Source: Monosiga brevicollis MX1 (Eukaryota > Opisthokonta > Choanoflagellata > Craspedida > Salpingoecidae). Taken from it: DNA of 64,000 nt. The notes beneath the pieces were generated by a model. The model saw nothing but the letters and a program-made list of their open reading frames with translations, was not told where the DNA came from and searched no databases. The position numbers and the translations under genes are program-made. Below, in pieces: positions 1-11,030 of this stretch; position 1 is the first letter of the stretch; every line of letters starts with the position of its first letter. The DNA lies in contig NW_001865041.1 of the NCBI RefSeq assembly GCF_000002865.3, positions 1,841,318 to 1,905,317 of the forward strand, read 5' to 3'.

Positions 1-3000
1 CCGTGGAGGCCTGCCCTTGGCCTGTCTGGTTTGTGCGCCTCGCCTCTCTGCGCGCGTGCACTTTTCGGTCAGCCTTGCAGAGCCATACCGCCTTGCCCCT
101 GATCACTCCTCCCCCCCTCCCCACCACATCTCGGCATTTAGGTGAACTGGGAGGACAACATCATCTGGGAACACCCCAATGGTCAACAGGTGTGCCAAGA
201 CGTCTCTTGTTTTTACACCAGCCTCATTCTCGCGTCAGTTGCCACCACCTACATGTTGCTCACCTCACACTTGTCCGCATCTTAGGCCAGCGGCGTGAAC
301 GCCAACGTACATGAAGTTTACACCGAAATCATGTCCTCCAACCGCGACATTAACCTTGCCGACGCCGAGGACCGCCAGAAGCGCGTATGTTCTGCTCTCT
401 GCAACCTGTTCCAATGCGAGGCACTAACACATGACATGAGCCTCAAACCCCCTGCTCACTCGTTCCTGGACTCAACGCTGGCCCCCCAAATTTAGGATGA
501 AGAACAACAAGAGCGTAACCGCCGCGAAAAAGAAGCAAGGTCCCGCAACCCGAAAGGGCCCACCAACGAAGGCGATACCAAGGTCAGCCAGTCCTTGGCT
601 GCTCTTCTGCGTGACTCCCGCCAGCCCTAGACTCATTTCTCACTTCACTTGGCCGCTTCTTGTCGATACTTGACACCCATCCCCCCCTCTACCTGCAGGC
701 GGAAAAGCGTCGTCGCAATAAATCTCCAAAAGTCAAGTGCGTTCCGGTGCTTCAAGGCCCGACTCACCGCCTTGTGTACCTCACTTTGTACAAACAATAC
801 TTGGCGTTGGTGTATAGAACCGTCAAAAAGCAAGAGCAGGAACGTTTGCAACTCAAATACGGCGTGGCAACTGGTGAGCACGCCACTGCAACACCGCGGC
901 CTGGGCCTCGGAAATGGCTCTTGAGCGTTGCTTGGATCAGCTGTTCATGGCAACCCGGCATGCTGCCCCAACCCCAACCTCACACCCCTTGTGCCATAGA
1001 TGCCAAGCACGTGGTGCCTATCATGGCCGTCAATAGCATGCCCAAGCCCGTGGTGGATGTTAGCACGTAAGACGCAACACCCATGCACATTCACAGTGCT
1101 GTGTCCGTGATCATGACATACAAGATCGTTGAGTGTGAATGCGTCTAATGCAAGCCTCATTGTCTCAACCCTACTGGGCTCTAGGGCGGTGAGCGAGCTA
1201 CCTCCCATCAATGAACACCTCTGCTACGAGCGTTGGGAGAACAAGATTTACTGGACCAAGGATGATATTGAGTCCTCGTCGTCCGAGGAAGAGCCCGATG
1301 AAGAAGATGGCCAAGACGAGGATCACCTGGCCAAGCACAAGGTACTCCTTCGTCTGTAACTGCCCCTTCCCTCTTTCCAAAAAGCCTGCTCACATTCAAC
1401 GCCGCTTTATCCAACTGCTCACAGAAACGTCACAGCAACCTCTACTTGGACCTGAATGACCCCCTCTTTGTGTCTGATTACGCCGTACGCGCCCCGACTT
1501 TTAAGCGTTACATGATCTTACACCAGGTACAGAACATCGACTTTTCGTGTGACAACAGAATCGTATTGCCAGGTGTCACTTTCTTTCTGCAGCCCTGTGC
1601 TGGATGGCTCATCGTGCACACACAACGCAACATTTTGCTCCTGTTAGGGCCGTGGTCGGCAATATGTGGCCGATTGGAAGCTGGAACGCATTGCCAAGGT
1701 CATGGCTGAGCGCGGCCCCTTCGCAGAGGCTGGTATGTCGCATGGCCACCGATTGTCTAATGCCTGCACCCCCTTTCGCTGAGCGCTTCAATTTCGCGCC
1801 GTATTATGCTGTCTGCGGCTCATGACCATGGCTCGTTATCAGCCAACCAAGCTATGGGCCTGCAGCGTTTTAACGTGTCCAATGACTTCTTTTATCAGCC
1901 GCGTGTTGGTACGACCTTGGACCTCAATTTGGGGCCCTGACTGTTTGCCCATGACTCGGCGTCCTCATGTGCTCCACCTGTACCTCATGGCATGGCTTCT
2001 GGCATCATCAAAGGCACGCAAACGGAGCAACGCCATGCTTGGCGGTCCATGTTGCAGTATCACGTTCGCCACCCGCGTCCGGCACGCCGTGTCTATCAAA
2101 AGTTCTTCCCATGGAAGCAGCCGTTCATGTCCGTCACGCTTCTCTGTCAACTACACACTCAACCCCTACCCCGAATTCCTTCAAACGCCAAGCTTGTGGA
2201 CCATCGAACAAGAGAAGATGCAGGTGTTTGAGATCAATGTAGCTCATCGCTTTCTCTCTCTCTCTTTCTCTCTTTTAACCTTTCATCATTAGGAGCTTTC
2301 GACACTGGCATCGGCCGCTGCTCAAGCCAGAGAAGAAGCCCTGTGTGCTTGCCAACGGCAGTCAAGTCACAGCTCAGTTTGCGCCAGCCCTTGAGGAATT
2401 TCGTCGGGGCTCGTAAGTCAAAGGGGTGTGGTCGCAAGTACCCAGCGCTGTCTGATTGCCTCAATCATCTGACCATTACCTTGCTGCCCTCCCTGCCTTT
2501 GTGCTTGACGCTGTGCTTCTTGTGAAAAATGCATGAGACGCATGCGCTGGCTCTCGCCTGTGGCTCATACCTTCAGATTGCCCTCCTCCCCCTCACTCGC
2601 CCACAACCCTTGCGCGTGTGTTGCAACAGGAAACGTGCTTTTCATAAGACATGGGAAATCTCGGCTTTCTATGATCAGCTGGTCAGTTTCAACGCGCCCA
2701 TTGGCCTGCGATCACCATCACCCTTCATCCCACGAGGCCCGCATCAGCCATGAAAAGAATATTGACTTGATCTTTTGCCATGTAGGTGGTGTTGGAATAT
2801 GCGGAGGAATACCCTCCGCTGCTATGCCGCCCCAGCATGTGCTCAGAGCTGCGCTGCTACTATCGCAAGATCAAGGCCAACGATCGCACTCGACCCTCCA
2901 TCGAGCTGGGCACCCTGGCCATTCTCAACACCAACGAGGAATCCCCCTTTCTCGGCACGCTGCCACCTGGTGCGTGTATACGTGGTGGGGATTGGTTCTG

Positions 3001-5735
3001 CAGCGAGGCTACCGACCTACTTACTATCTATCTTTGCTCTCCGCCTCTGACTTTCTCCCAAGAGCACTGATCTTGACTTGATGTAATTTCTTTTTGCTAT
3101 GACTGTGCGCAGGCCATCCTGTGATGTCCATCGAGAATAACCTTTTTCGGGCCCCCATTTACGATCAGAAACTTGAGCAAACTGACTTTTTGCTGGTCAA
3201 GCGCAACGACCAATGGTTCATCCTACGTCTCAAAACCGCCTTTGTTGTGGGCCAAACACTTCCGAAGGTGGGCAAAGGGCGTGACCTCGCTTCACCCGAC
3301 CCCGATTGCCGAAGGCTGGCTGGCATCATACTCCCGTCGCTCTTTTTTCCTTTTCGGTTTTTTTTTTTTTCTTTTCTTTTCTATTGTGACCGTCATTGTG
3401 GGCGCATGTGAAACTCATCTTGATATATTCTTACTCAAATATGCTCTAGCTGGAGGTCCCAGCCCCAAACAGCAAACGCGAGCAGGATTTGGAGAAGCGA
3501 CATCTGGAAATGATTATCATTAATCTCTTCAACAACAAGATGACTGATCCACGGCGCTCTCCTAATGACCCTGTCTTGTTGCGCGTGGACGACGTGCGCC
3601 GCACCACCAACAGTACCGACTCGTCCATCCGCAAGGTTCTGAAAGAGTATGCCACCTTCAAGCGACATGCCGCATCAGACTTTAAGTACGCCTCAAAGCC
3701 CTTGCTTGCGCCGCACTACCCTTTATTTCGCTCCTCTCTTGGCTTCAGGCCCTTGACCCAGCACGGGTTGCCTCCTTTGATGATTGTGGATCCCATTCAA
3801 TTCTTGTAGGGGTGCATGGGAATGGCGGTCTGTCGACAAAAAGAACAAGATTGGTCAGGAACTTCTTGAGGGCAAATTCTCGCCTGAGGATTTTTGCGCC
3901 TACGAGTCGATGAAGGCGGCAGAGCAACGCTTGGTAGACATGGGCTACCGTTTGGCCAACGACAAGAATCTTGAGGCTATCGATGAGACTGACCCAGGCA
4001 CCAGCAAGGTCTGTATGCTCTTTGTTTTGCCTGGCGGTTTGGCAGGGCCGTCGTTTCTGGAGCGTTCTGTTGCTGACGCTGGGTCGTACCATGTGGGTGC
4101 AGGTGGACGAGCGGCGCTTGGCGCCGTGGCAAATCACCAAAAATTTTGTCGACTGCATCAAACGCAGTTGCTTGCTGGCCGTGACTGGTGCAGGTGATCC
4201 TACGGGCCATTCGCTCGGCTATTCTTTCTTGCGCTTGGCCAATAAACCTGCTGCCAATCGTCGCGATGATGAGATGCTGCCCGAGCTACCCGAGTCTCGC
4301 AACAAGCAGGTTGGTGCACTGCGCGACTTTCTCTCCTGCAAAACTGAAACGCTGGCCTGATGCTGCTTCTTCAAACCATGCTCTGCAGCTGGGCAAAATG
4401 AGCTCCAAGGATAAGGATTTGCGCAAGCTCAATTTGAAGGAGGCACGCGAACTTCTGCATCAAAAATACGGCCTTGGCATGGATTATTTGAATAGTCTGC
4501 CTCGTTGGCAGTGCATCTCGCTCGTGCGGTACGAATAGTGATGGGCCTTGCGTTGTTTGTGAGCTTGTTGATTGTTTGAAGACTGGTGGCATCTGAAAGC
4601 GTGCATGGGGAGGATCTGCGTGTGTATTCTGTTTTGTGCTGAAACTGGATGTGATGTGTTGCGATTGGGCGGCATTTAGCTACAAGGCCAATGAGGAAGC
4701 CGACGAGCAAGGCAAGACGCTCAACTACTCACGTGGAACCAAATCGTCGGCAGCGGAACACAAGGTGTGTGGGAGTGTGGGTGGTCGCGTCATCGTCAGA
4801 GTTTTGTGTTCATTGGCTGAATATCTCGCCTGTGCTGCGCCTTCTCACCGTGCACTGTGAACCTCTTGCGGTCTGTGCGTTTGCGTTTAGATGCGTTTTA
4901 CCTCGGATTCCCAGCTAGTGTTTGACAATGAGCGAAAATCGCTGGAGAATGACGAAATCCTCAGCGAACCCGAGACATCGGACGGGGAGGATGGTGGTGC
5001 TGATGGCGACGACGACCTGTCCGATTTGGACGGAGAGGATGCTGGTGAGGACCGTGCTGAGGCCAAGGCCGCGCGTGAACTGCGTGCCATGATCTCGCAG
5101 GACCGCGAGCGTGCGCAGACGGCGTCGCAGGAGGATGCTGCAACGGTCAATGAGGTCGCATCCGGGGCTGCTGCGCCAGAGCGCCGCCCGCAGGCTTTTC
5201 ACCTGAAAATCGTGCGCAAGGTGGGGAACCGCACGCACACCGCGTTGATCCAAGATCCCAAGGTGATCCAGGCCTACCTGCACCAGCGCCGTCACCCTCA
5301 TACACCAAGCTTGCGCCGCCAGCAAACCAAGGGCTCCGGTGGCAACGGCCGTCGGACTGAGAGCGATGATGATAATGATGAGGATGATGATGACTACCAA
5401 GACGATGATGACGGGCGCAGCGTCGTCTCAACGGCCAGTCGTCGGTCGAAGAAAAGTACCAAGGGCCCCACACAACGCAAGGCGACCAGCCGCTCCAAAA
5501 AGCGGGGTGCCGATGGTGCTTCCTCCGTCGCTTCGAAGCGGAGTAATTTGCAAGCCGAGTCGCCGCCTGCCCCGCGCGAACTCAACGTCAACTCGGTCAT
5601 AAATGTGGCATTGCAGAAGCTGGCCAACTACGACCAGTCCAAGACATTTCAGACGGATGCCACAGCACCCAGTGGAATGGTAAGCCTGTCGTCCCTTTTT
5701 CTCTTCTGTCCGGGTATTTTTGTTTGTTTTTATGG

Positions 5736-5768
<33 letters not shown>

Positions 5769-6037
5769 TCAGCGGGGATGGACGGGGCAGCCATGGTTCG
5801 TATGCGCGTTCATGACCTCTGATTTGCGTGTGCGCGGTGTTTGTGTAGGCAATCATGGGCTTGCGGCGGCTCACGGAGCGGGCGCGGCGCTCTGAGTTTG
5901 AGACAGCTGGTGAGTTTGTCCAAGCTCTCCGTCAGCTTGTTGATCTCAAGGGTGACAGCAACCCCGCCATCCGTGCTCTTGGCAATCGGATGATCACCGT
6001 GGCAGAGGAGGAGTTTAAGAAACACAACGTGGTATAG
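1..6037 (+). CDS. TAF1: TAF1, TFIID subunit 1 (5' partial, about 15-20 exons)
   Basis: This is the largest TFIID subunit, a nuclear scaffold for RNA polymerase II pre-initiation. The first exon I can place starts near 142 (VNWEDNIIW); the N-terminus lies outside the window. Family blocks follow in order: a second RWENKIYW block near 1228, SFRHWHRPLLK near 2300, VVLEYAEEYPPL near 2787, ENNLFRAPIY near 3130, a winged-helix stretch (SSIRKVLKEYATFKR) near 3630, AAEQRLVDMGY near 3920, DERRLAPW near 4107, and an acidic stretch followed by FHLKIVRK near 5200. The last exon runs from about 5850 to the TAG at 6035-6037. It resembles the second half of a bromodomain, preceded by a 169-bp intron carrying a GTT repeat. 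I see no zinc knuckle and no second bromodomain, both present in animal TAF1. Identity is confident; exact exon edges in 500-2500 are less so. Confidence 0.9.
5735..5767 (+). repeat. (GTT)n microsatellite in the last TAF1 intron
   Basis: About ten GTT units lie just upstream of a TTTTCAG. The tract sits inside the intron before the final TAF1 exon, so length changes would not alter the protein. Confidence 0.8.
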
Positions 6038-6964
6038 CTTGAGTACATTTTTGATTCCATCTGTTGCGTCTGGATGCCTCGAGAATTGAGACTTTATCCA
6101 TTCTGAGATGCTACTCCTTTTGGATCTAGAAGAGCTGTGTGTTGAGGGTGAGGTGCAAGTCACGAGTTGACGGTGGTTGTGCGGTGGTGACAAACGTAAT
6201 TTCCCGCTGCTAGCCACATCAAGGGCCGCTTCGAGGAGCAGAACACATACCTGGACGAAGGGGCAGTCCGTGAACGTGCCGTGTTGGTGGTGCATCTGCT
6301 GGGAGCGTGTGACGGCACGCCTGGGAAGAGACCATTCCGTCGGGAAGAACTGTAAGCCATGAAGCAGTTCGTACAGTGGCCGCCCGACATACGTAAGGGT
6401 CGACGCCTCACTTTGAAACCCAAGCCGCCCCCGCGACGTTTCGACTTCCAAGTTTGGTTTTGTATGGTCGCACTGCCAAGTGACATCATGATATCAGCAT
6501 CCAGGAGAAAGAGGTCCACGAAAGAATGCAAGTACTGCCGCACATTGCGCTCCGCCTTGCACAGCCAATCGGTCTCAAAATTGTGTGTGGAGATAGCGAA
6601 AAAAAGAAAAAAAACCAGAAAATTACACAAAAATTGTGCAAAAACACCGCGCCATTTATGAAACACCCCTCCAATCTCAACAAACGTTGATTTCGTCGTG
6701 GTTGCATCCAAAGAGAGAGAGAGAGAGAGACGGGCACGAGGTCAGTTGTCAAAGTCAAAAAAAAAAGGTCTGGTTCTGACGGCTTGGGCGGCGGTTCTGG
6801 GCATCCACCAAGATGACCGAGACCGCGGGTTGGATGGAAGCAAAGGGTGTGGAGGGAGACTGTGTCCATCCATGCTGCGGTGGAACGTGGGAGGTCGCGT
6901 ATGTTGATACTTACGACCTTGGCTCATGACTGCTTGTCTTTCCAGCAGCCATACCACTGCAAAC
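6038..6964. other. TAF1-TSFM intergenic region
   Basis: No gene is recognised. It holds the TAF1 3' end, A-rich runs at 6597-6616 and 6757-6766, and a short (GA)n block at 6713-6730. The presumed TSFM promoter lies at the right end. ORFs on either strand have no recognisable domain and no plausible splice structure. Confidence 0.5.
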
Positions 6965-8490
6965 ATGTATGCCACCTCGGCTCTCCGCATGCTGGCTCGG
7001 CCCACGGCCCCGCGCCTACTTGCTGCCCAGAACCTGGCTCGCTTCAAGGCAAGTTCCGCACAACTGAATTGCACCGTTTGACGACGTGTGTGGCACCGGC
7101 ATCGCCTGACCATGGGTGGACTACAGGTGACGGTGGCCCACGTGAAGAAGCTGCGCGAGCAAACCGCTCTGCCCATGAAGCTGTGCCGCGAAGCTCTCGA
7201 GGCCAGCAACGACAACGTCGATGCAGCCCTGCAATGGCTGCAAGACAACGAAGAGGCCCGTGGCCAGTACGTGCTAGAACAGAACCCCTGAAATACACCG
7301 TGGAGAACGGTAGTTGATGATTTACGCCCGCCCGCCTTGACTGAACCTGACAGGCAAGCCCTAGGCAAGCTGGCAGGCCGCAGCACCGCACAGGGACGGT
7401 TGGCCATCGCCATCAACGAACAGGCTGCCGCTGTGCTGCAGGTAAGGGAATCCATGGCTCTCTCTGCACTTATATCTCCAATTCTGCAAAGCAGTCTCGA
7501 CTCTGACGACCGCGATTGCGCCGACTACCAGCTGAACTGCGAGACTGACTTCGTGGCGCGCAACGAAGCCTTTGGTGAGACGAGCCGCCTGGGCGCCGAA
7601 TCACTGGCTCAATGGCTAGCTCAAAACAAGGCCGAGGGCAACGATGCCCACCTTCTTTCTGCCGAGGCAAGCCAACCCGATCGCCCGTGGCATTCAGCCA
7701 TTAACGTTTGCTCGGACCTTGACTGCTCTGACAACAGGCGTGATGTTCGCCACGATGCCAAGCTGACGTGTGGGTTTGCGTGTATAGGAGGTGGCCGCCG
7801 TGCCCGTGGCAGAGAGCGACACGCTCGCTGATCGTGTCAAGGCGCTGGTTGCTGCCGTGGGTGAGGTACGTCACGGCGTCATAGGAATGCATCAAGAGCT
7901 TCAAGACGACCCAAGCTAACCGCCCCGGTGATGCGTGTAGAACGTGGCCTTGGCACGTGGTGCTGGCTTTGTGAAGAGTGGCGCGACATTTGGTTCTTAT
8001 GTGCACGACAACGGCAGCTATGCCGCCCTTGTCCTGGCCGAAACTTCAGGAGCTGACAGGCATGTTTCAGAGCAACACAACCCCTTGCTCGACACACGCG
8101 CCATGCTCGTTCACTTTCTCTCATCTCGGTGGGCCGCGCTGGCCACGGGCTTCTCACACCACACCCAACCTGCTCCTCTGTCCCGTAGCGCAACCTCGGA
8201 GGCCCTCAACAAGGTCGCACAACATGCGGCAGCCATTGACCCGACAGGCGATAGCGCTGCTGCCACCGTGGAAAATCTCTTGAGTGCTCCCTATGTTTTC
8301 AACTCGTCTCAGACTGTGGCTGAGTTTATCAAGGTATGTATCGGAATGCGGCGAAAAGGGCCAAACAGGACACACAGTCGGATTGAAAGCATGGTCGCTC
8401 TTACAGTGGTGTACCATCCTCTTGTTGTAGTCGGCCGCCAAGGACCAGACTGTGACGGTGCAAAACGTGCTGCGCTGGGAGCGTAGCTGA
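6965..8490 (+). CDS. TSFM: Mitochondrial elongation factor Ts
   Basis: This is the guanine nucleotide exchange factor for mitochondrial EF-Tu. The first exon (MYATSALRMLARP...) is rich in Arg, Ala and Leu with no acid, as expected of a matrix-targeting peptide. Exon 2 from 7127 holds the UBA-like N-terminal domain (HVKKLREQTALPMKLCREAL), and the TSFM signature LNCETDFVARNEAFGE is near 7533. Later exons contain ALARGAGFVKSG near 7950 and ALNKVAQHAAA near 8202. The last exon (8431-8490) ends QNVLRWERS and TGA. Intron 1 (7049-7126) appears to use a GC donor (AAG|GCAAGT), because only that splice keeps the frame. The gene is followed tail-to-tail by the SH3 protein gene. Confidence 0.93.
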
Positions 8491-8903
8491 GGATGCAATC
8501 AGCACGCAGGCAAATAACAGCGTTTACAGATGCCTGTGTCAGTGACAGTTTCACGCAGGTTGAAAGAAGATGGAAACATTTGGCAACCAGGTTTGCGCAG
8601 ATTGCGTCGGCCGGGCCACACAAAAAAATCAAGTAAAAAACTACAACGATCGAAAATGTACACGGGTGGAAATTGACATGCAATGTCTGGGGATCACGGG
8701 AAACTGGGATCTAAAAAGCCAACGAAAAAACAACAAGAACCCACGGGATCGCCTGGCCCACATTCCTGCACCGCACAAAAAGCCGGAGGGCGCGTGTGGC
8801 AGCCAAAAAACATAGGCTTGGGCCGATCAGGGATGCAAACAGGGAGGAGACGTGCTTGACTCGCCACGAAGTGAAGAAGATCGACTACATCAAGACCTAT
8901 CCA
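8491..8903. other. Convergent gap, TSFM / SH3 protein
   Basis: The gap is A-rich and contains no recognisable gene and no GA/CT tract. It holds the 3' ends of two converging genes. Confidence 0.5.
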
Positions 8904-9766
8904 CTACGAATTCTCCAGTCCTTCCACGCTTTTGGCACCACCAGAAGTTGGCGCGTTGATCTTGCGCACATAGGTATCTGCCAGAGGAGTGTACGAGTCG
9001 TGAGGTAGCCGTGGGTGGCAGGTGGGGTCTCGAAGCGATGCGAGCGGCGGTGAGGTCACGCGCATTGCGGGTCTGCACATACTTGGGAAATAGCCGCGGT
9101 TTCCTTGCTGGTCCTCGCCCTCGTACCAATCCTCAGAATCATCAAAAACCCTGTCGAACATAAACACACAGACACACAAGAGCGACACGGGTCAGTGAGC
9201 AAGAGCGTCAGCGTTGAGCAGCGTCTACAGGGCATGGGGCTCAGGATGACCAAGGTACAGACCGCAGAATTTCTCCAGGTCCAAACTGCAAATCTTGAGG
9301 ATCATCACTGCAACCAGGGCGTGGGTGGTGAGGTGTGTTGATCAAAGCGGTGTAGGCCGAGGTTATGGCAGCCTGGCTGAGCTCGGACCTTTTGTATTCG
9401 TAGAGGGACATGTAGAGCGTGTATTTGGCTTCGGCTTTCTCGCCCTTGGCGGCAGCCTCACGCTCCTTTTGAGCTTCAAGAATGCCATCGAGCTCTGCGC
9501 CTGAACAAACAAAACAGATCCAGCCCCGAGGACCAGGGCAAAGCAGTCAGAAGCAGTGTGGGTACGACACTTGGTTGGACCCAGAGCATCGGATTGCAAC
9601 TCAGCTGACACAGGGAGGAGGAGAAGCTAGGGGTGCAGAGTGCGGACGCATGACAACCAGGGCTGTCTGACTCACCGAGAAGTGCGGCCAAGCGCTTGGT
9701 GTTTTGCTTCTTCTCTTCGCGAGCGGCTGATTTGGCCGCGAGATCCGAGCGGCCGGACTCGGCCAT
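8904..9766 (-). CDS. Small coiled-coil plus SH3 adaptor-like protein
   Basis: Five exons give a protein of about 129 residues. Exon 1 starts at ATG 9764-9766 (MAESGRSDLAAKSAAREEKK), and with exon 2 forms a charged Ala/Glu/Lys/Arg helix of about 60 residues (LDGILEAQKEREAAAKGEKA). The SH3 domain is spread over exons 2-5. It has the ALYDY-equivalent MSLYEYK, then DLQFGPGEILR, EDWYEGED and GYFPNTYVRKI; the WY and the terminal PxxY pocket residues are present. Splices at about 9675, 9503, 9300 and 9150 all keep frame. The stop is TAG at 8904-8906. The domain is closest in style to SH3 domains of endocytic or actin adaptors, but without a BAR domain I cannot name an orthologue. Confidence 0.75.
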
Positions 9767-11030
9767 GCTATCCAATCAGAGCAGCCACCCCAAACACGTA
9801 CATTTGGGTATATGGTGGTGTGTGAGCTGGTGGCACTGGTGCATTGAAGCCGATGCACCAAGGTTTAAACGGGGACAGTTGGCCCACTGCTCAAAAAGGG
9901 GGCGGCTGGACGTGCGCAGTGGACACGGTCGTACCTAGTGGTCAACGAGTATTGCTGACTAGAACCGGGCCAGAGCCCAGCTTGTGACAAAAAAAACCAC
10001 AATGCCAGTCACCACCCGGTCAAGATGGTAACTGGGACCTTGACACGGCCCTCCAAGACCCAGAGCAGCCGTCCGAAATGAAACAGCAGCAGCAGCAGGA
10101 GGATGGGGGAGGAGGTCCACAAAGCACAAAAACAGGACCAGTGTCTCTGTCTCTCTCTCTCTCTGTGTGTCTCTGTGTGTCTCGCTGTGTCTGTCTCTCT
10201 GTCTCTCTCTGTCTCTCTCAAGTTCTGTCTGTTGTTGCGGTTGAATCGTCTGACATATCTGTTCTTTTTTTTTTTTTTCAAGTTTGGGGGGTCAAGATGT
10301 ACCGTGGATACCCGTTTGACCCCATAAGAACAAGAGAGAGAAGAGAGAGAGAGAGAGCCAAGAATCATTGGATGACAAATGGTAGCATAATTCCGAACGG
10401 CTCTGAGGTTGGTGCGATCCACTGGAGACGACGACTGGCCGTGGCGGTGGCGGTGGCGGTGGTGGTGGGGTGAATGGCAGGGGTGATGGTGGTGGTGGAA
10501 GAGGGGATGGGGAGTAGGGCCTGTAAAACGGGATCAGATGGGTGTGTGTATGTATATGTGTAGCGGGAGGATAGGTGCATGTACGAACAGGGGGTTGCGC
10601 TGGTGATCTCGATCGCGCGAATCGAATTCGCCTCTGGACTGCAGAGGGGCGACGGCAGTTTAGATGAGGCACCAGATGTGGCAAAGGCTTGCTCACCACC
10701 GCTGTGGAAAACGTCAAAATCTGCTGCACACCTGGCTCTTGCTCAAGATGATGCCTTGCACTGCTTTGCCCACCCGGCTGATCCCCTGACAGATTGCATC
10801 GCTTCTGGCTATTTCTCGCCCCGGCCCCCGTCTCCATTGGCCGCGCGCGCTCAGCCAGCGAGCTTGCCAGCGATTGAAATACGTGGGCCAGCGTGCGTGC
10901 CTGCATCGCGCAAGACTACAGCTGGTCCCCCTGCTACCTTTGTCCTTGGCAATACGCGCTGGCTACCATATTTTGGTAGTGCGACTCTTTTCGCCAGTTT
11001 TTCGCCGCAGCGAAGACACCAACTCGCAAG
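9767..11030. promoter_or_regulatory. Divergent intergenic region with CT and GA tracts
   Basis: This region lies between the start codons of the SH3 protein (-) and dynein LIC (+), so it should carry both promoters. It holds a CT/GT-rich pyrimidine tract at 10141-10225, a T run at 10265-10278, a GA block at 10332-10358 and a (GGTGGC)n-like block at 10440-10495. No TATA box was identified. Confidence 0.5.
10141..10225 (+). repeat. CT/TCTGTC-rich polypyrimidine tract
   Basis: A low-complexity TCTCTCTGTGTCTGTC array sits in the SH3 protein/DYNC1LI divergent region. The SLSLSL-type ORFs over it are composition artefacts. Confidence 0.8.

Noticed and set aside
4915-5400. Minus-strand 161-codon ORF rich in Ile (IILIIIII)
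   Set aside because: It is the antisense shadow of the TAF1 acidic (Asp/Glu GAT/GAG) exon.
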